Assembly (NCBI GenBank): GCA_016793245.1
Contig: JAEUHW010000141.1
Coordinates: forward strand, 1-47,198
Direction: 5' to 3'
DNA length: 47,198 nt
Origin: Planctomycetota bacterium
GTDB taxonomy: Bacteria > Planctomycetota > UBA1135 > JADKAF01
The position numbers were made by a program, and so were the translations under genes. Positions 1 through 7,574 of the stretch are shown piece by piece (positions within the stretch are counted from its first letter, which is position 1; each line of letters starts with the position of its first letter). The notes beneath the pieces were generated by a model that had not been told where the DNA came from, did not search any database, and saw only the letters and a list, made by a program, of their open reading frames with translations.

Positions 1-450
1 GCGCATCAGCCGCCGATGGACCTCGTTCAGGAAGCGCATCGAGAGCGGCAGGCCGGTTTCGGAGGCGAGCTCTGAGCGCGCGAAGCGGAGCGCGTCGAGG
101 TAGTTGCATACCTCCTCGACGTCGGCGTTCGGAGGGATCGCCTTCTCGGTCCCGGACTGCGCTTCGAAGTTCAGGAGATCGACGAGCGTGGCCTGGGTGC
201 CCTCGATCTGCGACGACAGCACGGCCTCCTTCCGCACGAACGCATAGAGGAACCAGTCCAGGGAGGGCACCATCTCGCCGGCGAGATCGAGTCGCACCAA
301 CGCATGGCTCGCGGCGCCGAGGCGCTCGGCCAGCGTTCCCTCGATGGCGATCGCCGGCTCGGCAGGGGGGAGCGGGAACGGGATGAAGGCTGCGACCTCC
401 TCGCCGCCGTAGCGGGTTCGCTCGAATCGGCCGGTGGATCGAGTGGTCAT
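1..450 (-). CDS. Fic family protein, N-terminal part (cut by window edge)
   Basis: The first 150 residues are visible; the gene runs off the left edge in an open frame. Residues 79-84 (SSQIEG) fit the Fic autoinhibitory motif (S/T)xxxE(G/N), and the surrounding EAVLSSQIEGTQATLVDLL is typical of the Fic_N domain that precedes the catalytic Fic fold. Fic proteins usually transfer AMP from ATP onto hydroxyl side chains of target proteins, with the inhibitory Glu blocking ATP binding. The catalytic HPFxxGNGR loop, and any C-terminal DNA-binding domain, lie outside the window. The ATG at 450 is the first start after three phased palindromes (489-574); no good Shine-Dalgarno is seen. The next gene on the other side of the palindromes is an EF-Ts-like ORF read divergently. 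The family call is secure; target and activity are unknown. Confidence 0.9.
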   Translation of the reverse strand, partial: MTTRSTGRFERTRYGGEEVAAFIPFPLPPAEPAIAIEGTLAERLGAASHALVRLDLAGEMVPSLDWFLYAFVRKEAVLSSQIEGTQATLVDLLNFEAQSGTEKAIPPNADVEEVCNYLDALRFARSELASETGLPLSMRFLNEVHRRLMR

Positions 451-488
451 GCCAGCTTCGCGCCTGGATCGCTCGTTTCGGGATGGGA

Positions 489-574
489 GCTAGTCAAGGA
501 TCCTTGCCTAGCCCGGACCGCTAGTAAAGGATGCTTTACTAGCGAGCTGCGCTAGTCAAGAGATCTTTACTAGC
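489..574. promoter_or_regulatory. Three phased 24-bp palindromes upstream of fic (probable operators)
   Basis: Three imperfect inverted repeats lie at 489-512, 520-543 and 551-574, each 24 bp, with starts exactly 31 bp apart (about three helical turns). The half-site consensus is GCTAGTMAAG, followed by a variable 4-bp centre and its mirror. The middle copy is perfectly symmetric outside the centre. On the fic strand the distal arms contain TTGACT or TTTACT, which resemble a -35 hexamer. The nearest copy ends 39 bp upstream of the fic ATG. Equal spacing on one helix face suggests cooperative binding of a dimeric regulator, perhaps Fic itself if it carries a C-terminal winged helix; that is inference. 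Confidence 0.8.
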
Positions 575-748
575 GGAGCTTCGGGGCGGCGATCTCACGG
601 TTCGTAGACCTCTATGCGGATTTTGCAGGCCGTATTCTCTGGTTGAGTGTGCGAGCCTGAGTGCCATCGATAGCAATCTCCTGCCGCCTGCTCCCGCACG
701 ACCGCATCGGCGATCGACCCTCCGAGGCCGCGCCGAGAGGAGTTCCGC

Positions 749-1198
749 ATGCATCCCGACTTCGGCGAGCGCGATGTCGAGGCCGCGAAGGACTGGCTCT
801 GCCGGCGTGCGCGCGAGCCGCTTCCGGATGAAGATCTCCGCGCAGGGCGCAGCCTGACGTACCGCGATCCTGACGGGCGGCTCGGCGTGCGCGTCGAAGT
901 GCGCTGCGAGACCGACTTCGTCGCGCGCAGCGAGGAGCTCGAGGACTTGCTCCGCACGATGGCGATGCGGATCGCGCGGAGCCCCGCTCTGCGCTGGGTC
1001 TCGCGCGCCGAGGTGCCGGCGGAGGTCGCGGAGGTCGAGGAACGCGAGCTCTCCGCGCAGGTGCTCCTGGAGCAGCCGTTCGCCTCGGATCCGCGGCAGA
1101 CCATCGGCGAAGCCTTGGCGGACTTTCAGGGGCGCGTGATGGAGCGCGTGGAAGTCGTGGGCTTCGCGCGATTCGATGCTCGTGACGCAGGGGCCTGA
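749..1198 (+). CDS. Stand-alone EF-Ts-like core domain protein
   Basis: The 149-residue product matches the middle of elongation factor Ts. Residues 50-60 read EVRCETDFVAR, the hallmark EF-Ts motif whose Asp-Phe tip inserts into EF-Tu to release GDP and Mg. It continues through SRAEVPAEV (85-93), LLEQPF (106-111) and a final VGFARFDAR, all in the family order. Residues 5-20 resemble only the last helix of the N-terminal UBA domain, so the usual TGAGMMDCKKAL segment is missing. EF-Ts is normally about 200-300 residues. The start is fixed by a strong GAGAGGAG ribosome site 6 nt before the ATG, and no homologous codons lie upstream in frame. It is followed by a hairpin terminator at 1210. It is probably a paralogue, not the housekeeping tsf (which is usually next to rpsB); its role is unknown. 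Confidence 0.8.
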   Translation: MHPDFGERDVEAAKDWLCRRAREPLPDEDLRAGRSLTYRDPDGRLGVRVEVRCETDFVARSEELEDLLRTMAMRIARSPALRWVSRAEVPAEVAEVEERELSAQVLLEQPFASDPRQTIGEALADFQGRVMERVEVVGFARFDARDAGA

Positions 1199-1209
1199 GC
1201 GCGCGCTCC

Positions 1210-1240
1210 GCCGCAGGTGCGATGAAGCGCCTGCGGCTTT
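1210..1240 (+). terminator. Intrinsic terminator after the EF-Ts-like gene
   Basis: An 8-bp stem GCCGCAGG/CCTGCGGC (1210-1217 with 1230-1237) is followed by TTT. It begins 12 nt after the EF-Ts-like stop codon. Confidence 0.6.
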
Positions 1241-1446
1241 GCGGCGTCCGTTGGATCCCAGGGCTCGACGATAGGGGGACCTGAATGCGGCGGCGCGCGA
1301 AGCAGGCCGTGGGCGGGCGAACTCGCTCCGGTCTCGCATTCGCCGCAGCCGATCCTCAGAGTAGGCCCGCCGACCCGGAAGGGCCGCCGGGCCGCGGGTC
1401 GAGTGGGATCCGCAGGGTGCGGTCGAGCGACACCGGAGGACACGCG

Positions 1447-2676
1447 ATGAGCGCCGAGCCGAGACGTGTCGCGAGCGAGAGCTCGCGCGAGCAGCGTTCG
1501 GGGAACGAGGCCGGAGCGAAGCGCGAGAAGCGCGCCGCCTCCCTCGAGAGCCGGCTGCAGCAGGCGCTCGAGAACGTGCGGCGCCTCGGCATCGAAGCGT
1601 GCCTGCGCCGCGCGCACGGTCGGCTGCCGCCGCTGGAGCGCTTGAGCTTCGATGTGCACCTCGATCTCCTGCAGGGGAACTCGCAGGAGGAGGCGCACCG
1701 CATCCTCGGAGCCTGGGGCGAGTCCATCCGCCAAGCCGAAGCGCTGCGCAGCGCGTTCGTTCCGGGCCACGTGTACTGCTTCTGGTGCAATGCCTCGGAG
1801 TGCGCGCACTCGCGGCCAGCGCGCGCGACGGAGGTCTTCGATGGCTATGCTCCGACCGGGCGCCCGCGTTGGATCGAGCTCTCGGATCTCTGCTTGCAGA
1901 TGCAGGACATCCGCTTCGAGCGGATCCTCTCGCGCAGCGACGGCGTGGTCACCTTCTTCGAGTCCGGGGATCGGCTGAAGACCGCGCAGATCGACGAGTT
2001 CGGGCGCAACTCGCCCATCTACGACATCGTCGCGCAAATCGTCGCGGGGTACTTGCACGGCGCCGAGGAAGAGGGCGATCTCGCCGCCAGCTTCCAAGTC
2101 GTCGCGACGCGACTCGGCCCGACCGAGATCCACTACGCGCTCAACGTGATCAGTGCGCCGCAGCTCTACGATCGCAGCGGCGGTCTCGCCGATGCGGATC
2201 TCGGCCGCATGGTGCGCGCTCTCGGCAAGCGCTTGGAGCAGGTCGAGCATCGCGTGAACGGCAGCTCGCGCCGCGGCCGGACCTACGACCCCTCGACGTT
2301 GATCGAACGGGCGCTGCGCGACTTCGCGCGCGACCTCGATCATCACTACCGCGTGGCGGGGCGACGCACGTGGCATGCGCGCGAACGCTCGGACCAGGGC
2401 TCGCGTCCGACCGAGTCGGCGTTCCCCGAAGCGCGTCGAGCGGCGCCCGAGCGCATCCTCGAGGATGCCAGCGAGGGCACGATCGTGGTCCTCGGCAGGA
2501 ACGGCCGCGTGCATGTCTTCGCGCGCGATGGACGGCATGTCACCAGCGTGCGCATGCAAGGCGACGAGATCCGTCGGCGCCGCTCGACGAAGCGTTGGCG
2601 CGACGCGGCGCCGAACGTGCTCGAGCACTTCCGCGCCGCGCTGTCGCGGCACGACCTCTCCTCGGGCTCGGCCTGA
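1447..2676 (+). CDS. Hypothetical protein with a C-x2-C-x4-C-x-H motif
   Basis: The 409-residue product is of unknown function. The ATG at 1447 is preceded by GGAGG 6 nt upstream; the same frame is open further upstream but without a ribosome site. The first 30 residues are charged and probably disordered. Residues 60-105 are helical, and 111-121 (CFWCNASECAH) form a plausible single zinc-binding knuckle or redox cluster. The next stretch (130-260) is well mixed and looks globular. A basic linker follows at about 270-330, and the C-terminal 70 residues contain a short beta-rich segment (GTIVVLGRNGRVHVFARDG). There is no signal peptide or membrane segment, so it is probably cytoplasmic. It is flanked by terminators and looks monocistronic. 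Confidence 0.75.
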   Translation: MSAEPRRVASESSREQRSGNEAGAKREKRAASLESRLQQALENVRRLGIEACLRRAHGRLPPLERLSFDVHLDLLQGNSQEEAHRILGAWGESIRQAEALRSAFVPGHVYCFWCNASECAHSRPARATEVFDGYAPTGRPRWIELSDLCLQMQDIRFERILSRSDGVVTFFESGDRLKTAQIDEFGRNSPIYDIVAQIVAGYLHGAEEEGDLAASFQVVATRLGPTEIHYALNVISAPQLYDRSGGLADADLGRMVRALGKRLEQVEHRVNGSSRRGRTYDPSTLIERALRDFARDLDHHYRVAGRRTWHARERSDQGSRPTESAFPEARRAAPERILEDASEGTIVVLGRNGRVHVFARDGRHVTSVRMQGDEIRRRRSTKRWRDAAPNVLEHFRAALSRHDLSSGSA

Positions 2677-2682
2677 GCGCGC

Positions 2683-2722
2683 CGCGCTCTCGCGCTGCGC
2701 GCTCGCTCAGCGCGAGAGCGCG
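2683..2722. terminator. Long perfect hairpin between convergent genes
   Basis: A 15-bp perfect stem (2683-2697 with 2708-2722) with a 10-nt loop lies just after the stop of the 1447-2676 gene and overlaps the last codons of the convergent hydrolase gene. There is no clear U tract. Probably a bidirectional terminator. Confidence 0.55.
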
Positions 2723-3462
2723 TGCGCCGCGTCGATCATCGTCGCGAGGTGCGCCTGCAAGCGGTGATCGCCGTCGGCCAGCAAGCGCAGCTCGAGCCGA
2801 GGATTTTCGCTGCGCTGGAAGAACGCGAGGCTCTGCTGCCACGGCACGGTGTCGTCGCGCCGACCATGCAGAACGATTGTCGGCACGCGAAGCTCGCGCA
2901 GCAGCCGCGCTTCGTCGTGCGCGAGCGGATCGTCGAGGATCCCGGAGTCGAGCTCGCGATCGATCCACTGATTGCGGATGCGGATCTTCTCTCCCGCGCG
3001 CCACTTCTCGCGCTGCTCGGGAGTGAGCGTCCCTGCGATCCGCTCCAGGAAGCCGAACGCCGGCGCCACGAGGAGCAGCGCATGCACGAGCTCGGGGTGG
3101 CGATGCGCAGCCCAGGCCGCGACGAGGCCGCCGAACGAGGATCCGACGAGCACACGACGACCGCTCTCGACCACGGCAGGGAGTGCCAGCACGGCGCGGA
3201 GATCGTCGAGGGAGCGCTGTACCGTCAGCGTCGCGATCTCTCCGTCCGAGTCTCCATGGCCCTGCTGGTCGAAGCTCGCGCAGAGATAGCCGCTCTCCGT
3301 TGCCGCCGCGGCCAGCGCGCGCGCCTTGTCGCCGTCGCGCCGCGAGCCGAAGCCGTGCACGAAGATCCAGGCCACGGGCGCGGGTCGTTCGACGGGACTG
3401 AAGTCGATCGCGAGCCGCGGGCTCGCGGCTCCGGATCGCGCGGGAACGTAGCGCGTCGTCAT
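2707..3462 (-). CDS. Alpha/beta-fold hydrolase
   Basis: This is a 251-residue serine hydrolase of the alpha/beta fold. Counting from the ATG at 3462, the oxyanion strand HGFG is at 36-39, the nucleophile elbow GSSFGG at 108-112 places Ser109, the acid is in RRDDTVP (Asp203 or Asp204), and His233 is in GDHRL. The DQQGHGDSDG segment after strand 4 is typical of BAAT/acyl-ester or monoglyceride-lipase-like members, so a carboxylesterase or lysophospholipase role is plausible but the substrate cannot be read. No signal peptide is seen, so it is cytoplasmic. An in-frame ATG at 3486 is an alternative start; neither has a strong ribosome site. It is read divergently from the lipoprotein protease beginning near 3500. 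Confidence 0.88.
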   Translation of the reverse strand: MTTRYVPARSGAASPRLAIDFSPVERPAPVAWIFVHGFGSRRDGDKARALAAAATESGYLCASFDQQGHGDSDGEIATLTVQRSLDDLRAVLALPAVVESGRRVLVGSSFGGLVAAWAAHRHPELVHALLLVAPAFGFLERIAGTLTPEQREKWRAGEKIRIRNQWIDRELDSGILDDPLAHDEARLLRELRVPTIVLHGRRDDTVPWQQSLAFFQRSENPRLELRLLADGDHRLQAHLATMIDAAHALSR

Positions 3463-3536
3463 GCGCGCGATGCTCGCACGCCGCATGCGCGCGTGCGATG
3501 CTGAGCCCGTCTCTCAAGGTCGCCACCGCTTCCTCG

Positions 3537-4268
3537 ATGTCCCTCCTCGCGCGCCGCCCCTCGCCCTTCGTGTTCGCGGCAGAGACGCTCCTCGTCGGCG
3601 CGGTTCTCCTGCTCTCCGCCTGTGCGGGCTTGGGCTCGGGTGTGCGCTATCGCGATCGGGTCTTCCAGACCGAGACGCGCCGTGGCTTCGAGCTCGTGCC
3701 GGGCGAGGTCGCGCGCCGCGGCAGCGCGTTCGCCATCGATGCCGAGGGGCATCTGCTCACCTGTGCCCACAACCTCTTCGGCGGCGTCGGCAGCACGCTC
3801 GATCTCCGCTCGCGCGGTCGCGTGGTGGGGGCCAAGGTCGTCGCGATCCATCCGGATCTGGACCTCGCACTGCTCCGCGCGGAGCATCCGCTCGGAGCGA
3901 TGCCCCTGGAGCTCGGAGAATTATCTCCCGAGAGCGGCGCCGAGCTCTGGGCCGTGGGTTACCCGCTCGGCTCGCGCGGCGAAGAGGACGCGCGCGTCAG
4001 CGCGGGCCGCGCGAGCGACAGCGCGCGCGAAGCGGTGCTGGAGGTTCGCGGCGAAGCACGGCTCTACCGCGAGCTTCTCGATACCGGCGCCGCGATCGCC
4101 GAAGGCTGGTCGGGCGGACCGGTGCTGAACGCCGATGGCGCCGTCGTGGGGATGCTCGTCCTCGCCGACGGCCGGCGGGGGAAGAGCGGCATCGGGTATG
4201 CGCTGCGGCTCGCGGCGCTCCGCGAAGCGCTCGCGGACTTCGAGGATCTCGACCTCTTGGCGCCTTGA
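3537..4268 (+). CDS. Lipoprotein trypsin-like (HtrA-type) serine protease without PDZ
   Basis: A chymotrypsin-fold protease domain follows a lipoprotein signal. From the chosen ATG, a hydrophobic stretch ends in LLLSAC with Cys29 as the lipidation site. The triad is His78 (LTCAHN), Asp109 (HPDLDLALL) and Ser192 in EGWSGGPV, where the common GNSGGP becomes GWSGGP. At 243 residues it ends straight after the protease domain, so it lacks the PDZ domains of DegP/DegS. It probably acts on proteins in the periplasm or at the outer membrane. An upstream in-frame ATG at 3498 would give an unusually long signal; neither start has a clear ribosome site. A strong hairpin at 4297 separates it from the convergent gene. 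Confidence 0.85.
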   Translation: MSLLARRPSPFVFAAETLLVGAVLLLSACAGLGSGVRYRDRVFQTETRRGFELVPGEVARRGSAFAIDAEGHLLTCAHNLFGGVGSTLDLRSRGRVVGAKVVAIHPDLDLALLRAEHPLGAMPLELGELSPESGAELWAVGYPLGSRGEEDARVSAGRASDSAREAVLEVRGEARLYRELLDTGAAIAEGWSGGPVLNADGAVVGMLVLADGRRGKSGIGYALRLAALREALADFEDLDLLAP

Positions 4269-4296
4269 TCGGCGAAGTCCTCCCGGTCAACGAGAG

Positions 4297-4330
4297 CGCG
4301 GGGCGCGATCTCGAGGGATCGCGCCCCGCG
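4297..4330. terminator. Bidirectional hairpin terminator
   Basis: A 14-bp perfect stem (4297-4310 with 4317-4330) with the 6-nt loop TCGAGG lies between the converging protease gene and the Trp-rich protein gene. No long U tract is present on either side. Confidence 0.6.
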
Positions 4331-4360
4331 TCCGGGGAAGCACCGCGGAGGTCGAAGCGC

Positions 4361-4858
4361 TCAGCGCCGGTAAGCGACATCACCGTGGGTCGGGGGCGGC
4401 ACCGGCCGGTCGGAGCACCCGATCGGCTGCGGCGCAGGCGGCGGGCAGACCGGCTCGCCTTGGCTCCAGTAGCCCGGCACCCAGCGCCGCACCTGGCGCG
4501 TCGCCCAGCGACCTTCGCACCAGCGCGACTCGTAGTGACCGGGGCGAACGCAGACCTGGAAGCGGCGGCCGCAAGGATCGACGCGCCATTCGTACACCGG
4601 CTCGACCCAGACCTGGTGCCAGCGGCCCGGCTCCTGGTAGCGCTCTTCACACCATTCCCAGCGGCCCGGGATCCAGACCGGCTGGGGGGCATCGCTTCGG
4701 CGGGGGTGTCGCTCGCGATGCCGGCCTTCGATGCGCACGTCCAGGCCACCGCGGCCGATCTGCACCCCGAAGCGCACGTCGCCGGACCCTTGCGCTACGG
4801 CCGGGTGCGCCCCGGCGAGACCGAGAAGGGCGGCGGCGAAAAGGTGGGCGATCTTCAT
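4361..4858 (-). CDS. Exported Trp/Arg-rich protein with YXWGXW-like repeats
   Basis: The 165-residue product starts with a clean signal peptide (MKIAHLFAAALLGLAGAHPAVAQ, cleavage after AVA) and has a GGAGG ribosome site 8 nt before the ATG at 4858. The mature part is built of repeats of the form W-x-P/E-G-R/Y-W: VWIPGRWEW, EPGRWHQVW, RPGHYESRW, CEGRW, VPGYW. This resembles YXWGXW-repeat proteins, which are small exported proteins of unknown role. Several Cys residues (EWCEERY, DPCGRRFQVC, RWCEG, PVC, GCSD) could form disulphides in the periplasm. No enzyme motif is visible; it may bind wall or surface polymers, which is a guess. Confidence 0.75.
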   Translation of the reverse strand: MKIAHLFAAALLGLAGAHPAVAQGSGDVRFGVQIGRGGLDVRIEGRHRERHPRRSDAPQPVWIPGRWEWCEERYQEPGRWHQVWVEPVYEWRVDPCGRRFQVCVRPGHYESRWCEGRWATRQVRRWVPGYWSQGEPVCPPPAPQPIGCSDRPVPPPTHGDVAYRR

Positions 4859-5070
4859 GGTTCGATCCTCCAGTTGGAACGGCGGCGCGAGGGAACAAGT
4901 GCCGTGCCGCGGCTCCGAGGTGCTCTGGGAGATCGATGCAAGTGCCGGTGAGCACGCGAGTAAGCGCGAGAAGGGAATCTTCGGCTGGAAGCGCTGTGCC
5001 TCCCGTGCTCGCGAGAGCCGGACGGTGTCCGTCCTCGCTGCGGGACGATCCGGGCGGTATACCGAGCGCG

Positions 5071-5775
5071 ATGAGCGATCCGGGCTTGATCGATCGATAC
5101 GGCTGGCGCCTCGGCTTCGCCGCGCTCGACGGCGTGGTCGGACTGGGCGAGGGGCGGACGCCGTTGGTTTCGGCCGAGGTGCTGCTCGCGCCCTCCGGCT
5201 ACCGCGGCGAGCTCTACTTCCACCTCGACTTCGTCGCGCCGCACGGCTCCTACCGCGATCGCGGCGCGGCTGTCGCCGTGAGCGCGGCGAAGCGCGATCG
5301 ACGATCAGCGATCGCACCTCGCTTCGACGATGAACGCTCACGCGCCGTCGTGAGCGCCTACGCGGCGCGGGCCGGGGTCTCGATCCTCGCGGTGGGCGAC
5401 GACGCTGCCGGCGCCGAAGCGCTGACGCTGGACGAGAGCTCCGAAACTTGGCGCGCGGGGCTCGCGACGAGCGCGTGGGATGTCTTCGATCAGCTCGGAG
5501 GGCGCGCTCCCGAACATCACTACTGCGCCTCGCTCGAGCTCGTGCGCGCGCTCGGCGAGGGCTACGCCGCGCTGCGACGCGAGGGCTGCGCGTCGAGCGT
5601 GCCGCGCCTCGAGCTCGCTTCCGCAACACCTTCGGAGCGCGGGCACGCGGCGTTGCTGCGCCTCGGAGTGCCCGCGACCGCGACGCGAGCCGCGGCGGTG
5701 GAAGCGGTGCTCGCTGCGCTCGACGAGCAGCGGTTCCAGGCGCCCGAGGCGGTCGTGCTGAGCCTGCCCGAGTGA
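5071..5775 (+). CDS. Threonine-synthase-like protein lacking the PLP lysine
   Basis: The 234-residue product resembles the N-terminal part of threonine synthase and related fold-type II PLP enzymes. GLGEGRTPLV (24-33) matches the substrate-loop motif, and LDFVAPHGSYRDRGAAVAVS (52-71) matches the PLP motif (N)PTGSFKDRGaavAvS. The invariant Schiff-base lysine is Arg62 here (SFKDRG becomes SYRDRG), so PLP catalysis by the normal route is not expected. The protein is also only about half to two thirds of the usual length, and a glycine-rich phosphate loop is not evident. It is probably a pseudoenzyme or a diverged relative, perhaps regulatory. The chosen ATG begins a stretch of clear homology; no obvious Shine-Dalgarno precedes it. 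Confidence 0.7.
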   Translation: MSDPGLIDRYGWRLGFAALDGVVGLGEGRTPLVSAEVLLAPSGYRGELYFHLDFVAPHGSYRDRGAAVAVSAAKRDRRSAIAPRFDDERSRAVVSAYAARAGVSILAVGDDAAGAEALTLDESSETWRAGLATSAWDVFDQLGGRAPEHHYCASLELVRALGEGYAALRREGCASSVPRLELASATPSERGHAALLRLGVPATATRAAAVEAVLAALDEQRFQAPEAVVLSLPE

Positions 5776-5797
5776 GAGTGGTCGCTGCGCAGGCGCT

Positions 5798-6013
5798 CTA
5801 GCGCCGCTCTCTGATCGCTGCCTCGAGCGCGCTCCAGAGCTGGTCTCCGAACGCCGCGCCGAACTCGCGCCGGATGGCCTCGATGTCCTCGAACGCGAAG
5901 CCGCCGCGCTTGTCGTACGGGATGCCGTACTCCCAGCGTTGGCCGCGGTCGTCCTCGATGAGGAGGTCCACCAGGCGCTTCGCGGGCTCGATGCGGATGT
6001 GGTAGCTCGGCAT
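5798..6013 (-). CDS. Small hypothetical protein (71 aa)
   Basis: A short protein beginning MPSYHIRIEP, with a strand-rich first half (RLVDLLIEDDRGQRWEYGIPY) and a helical, acidic second half (FEDIEAIRREFGAAFGDQLWSALEAAI). No signal peptide, membrane segment or known motif. It sits between the convergent threonine-synthase-like gene and the divergent Trm112-like gene. The mixed, non-repetitive composition supports a real gene, but the function is unknown. Confidence 0.55.
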   Translation of the reverse strand: MPSYHIRIEPAKRLVDLLIEDDRGQRWEYGIPYDKRGGFAFEDIEAIRREFGAAFGDQLWSALEAAIRERR

Positions 6014-6102
6014 GGCTCGAGGAGAAGGCGAGTGCTAGAGTCCCGGCGTCACGCGGCGGCCGGTACCTCCACCCGCCGCGGCTCGCACAGCTTCGCAGCA
6101 CG

Positions 6103-6432
6103 ATGAGCGACTCGTCGAAATCGAATTCCAAGCCCGCCGATCCCAAGCCCGCAGGCAAGGCCGCCGGCACGCCGTTCACCCTGGATCCCGAGTTCTTGGA
6201 GATCCTCGCGTGCCCGGAGGACAAGAGCCCGCTGCGGATGGCCGACGCGGCCTTGGTCGAGCGCCTGAACACCAAGATCACGACCACGAAGGTCGTGAAC
6301 CGCGGGGGTGACCGCGTCGCCGAAGCGATCGATGCGGGCCTCGTGCGCGAGGACGGGAAGTACCTCTATCCCGTGCGCGACGAGATCCCGATCCTCCTCA
6401 TCGAAGAAGCGATCGCTCTGGAAGGGGTCTGA
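6103..6432 (+). CDS. Trm112/YbaR-like small protein
   Basis: The 109-residue product has a disordered Lys/Pro/Ala-rich N-terminus (1-28) and then a Trm112p/UPF0434-like core: LDPEFLEILACPEDKSPL at 30-47 and LVREDGKYLYPVRDEIPILL near the C-terminus. The family is a small zinc-ribbon-like fold which in eukaryotes and archaea activates methyltransferases; bacterial roles are unclear. Only one Cys of the usual CPxC pair is present (CPED instead of CPxC), so zinc binding is probably lost, as in many bacterial members. Confidence 0.8.
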   Translation: MSDSSKSNSKPADPKPAGKAAGTPFTLDPEFLEILACPEDKSPLRMADAALVERLNTKITTTKVVNRGGDRVAEAIDAGLVREDGKYLYPVRDEIPILLIEEAIALEGV

Positions 6433-6467
6433 GCGCGCGCGGCGCGCGAAGCCGGAGGTCGAGCCGC

Positions 6468-7574
6468 TCAGGGCGCTGCGAGCGCGCGGCGGAAGTGCTC
6501 GCCCAGCGCTTCGACGGGGCGCGCCGTGACCCACACGCGGTCGCGATGCAGCAACTCGAACCCCGCGCGCCCACGGCCCCAGCCGCGCTCGCGCGGCGCG
6601 AACGCGACGAGCGGTCCTGCGCTGCCGTCGCGAAAGTCCGGCGCATGGAAGAGCGCGTTCAGATGATGGCAGCCCGCGAGCGCATACGCGCGATCGATGC
6701 GGCGCCAGAGCTCGGCGAGATGGAGGCAATCCTCGAAGCTCATCGCCGCCCAGCACTCGAGGTCGCCGGGATCGATCCACGGATCGCCGGTCCCGCGGTT
6801 CAGCCGCGCGGTGAAGCGCCCGCGGCGCGCGAGCTCGTTCGCCGGGTCGCGTAGCGCGGAGGGCGCCGGTCGCGGCAGTCCCGGTGAGGGTTGCCACGGC
6901 AGGCTCGCCGGTCGCGGCACGACCTGCAGATGCGGGTGCTCCTGCGAGCCGAAGGCTTCGTGCCCGAGGTTGTGGAAGATTTCGAGCCCGCCCCAGTGCA
7001 GCGCTTCGCGCGCGAGGCTCTCGAAGTAGGCCGCGAGCAGCAGCGTCTCCGCCGTCGCCTCGAGCGGCCACGTCGCGGGCCGTCCGTGCTTGTCGCCGAC
7101 CGGCAGGATCAGAGCGGCTTGCGGCAGATAGGGATAGAGGTTCGCGCGCGCGGAAGCGAAGCGCAGCACACGAGACGCACCATGGCCCGCGGGGATCGCG
7201 AGTCCCGGAGCCGCGAGCATCGGCACCGGATCGGTGGGAGCCGCTTCGCTCGAGAGCGGACAGCCAGGGACGCAGAGAGACGCCGAGGGCTCCGTTCCCG
7301 GCGCGAGCTTCCCGGTGCGATCGCCGCGCTCCAAGCTCTCGAGATAGACGTAGCCGCTCAGCTCATCGATGCGCCACGCGGTGCGCGCCTCGCGGCCGCT
7401 CACCTGGTCCACCGTCCAGCGCGCGACGGGCACGCCATCCGCGCGCGTCGCGATCTCCGGCGGCGCGGCGTAGAAGCGCGCGAGGTTCTCGCGCAGCGCC
7501 CAGCGCGGATTCGAAGCCGCGCCGCGCTCGAGCTGCTCCGCGGGCGAGCCCTTCTCGGGCGACGGCAGGCTCAC
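6468..7574 (-). CDS. GalT/HIT-superfamily nucleotidyltransferase-like protein
   Basis: The 368-residue product resembles hexose-1-phosphate uridylyl/adenylyltransferases. ARANLYPYLPQAALILPVGDK (142-162) matches the N-terminal GalT half, and HNLGHEAFGSQEHPHLQVVP (201-220) carries the active-site pattern HPHxQ (His213, His215, Gln217), where the second His becomes nucleotidylated in GalT and HIT proteins. A CVPGCPL segment near 101-107 could contribute a metal site. It may transfer or cleave nucleotides on sugar phosphates; the substrate is not readable. It starts with a GTG that overlaps the stop of the 87-residue gene (GTGA), so it is translationally coupled, and it ends the long minus-strand run. 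Confidence 0.7.
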   Translation of the reverse strand: MSLPSPEKGSPAEQLERGAASNPRWALRENLARFYAAPPEIATRADGVPVARWTVDQVSGREARTAWRIDELSGYVYLESLERGDRTGKLAPGTEPSASLCVPGCPLSSEAAPTDPVPMLAAPGLAIPAGHGASRVLRFASARANLYPYLPQAALILPVGDKHGRPATWPLEATAETLLLAAYFESLAREALHWGGLEIFHNLGHEAFGSQEHPHLQVVPRPASLPWQPSPGLPRPAPSALRDPANELARRGRFTARLNRGTGDPWIDPGDLECWAAMSFEDCLHLAELWRRIDRAYALAGCHHLNALFHAPDFRDGSAGPLVAFAPRERGWGRGRAGFELLHRDRVWVTARPVEALGEHFRRALAAP

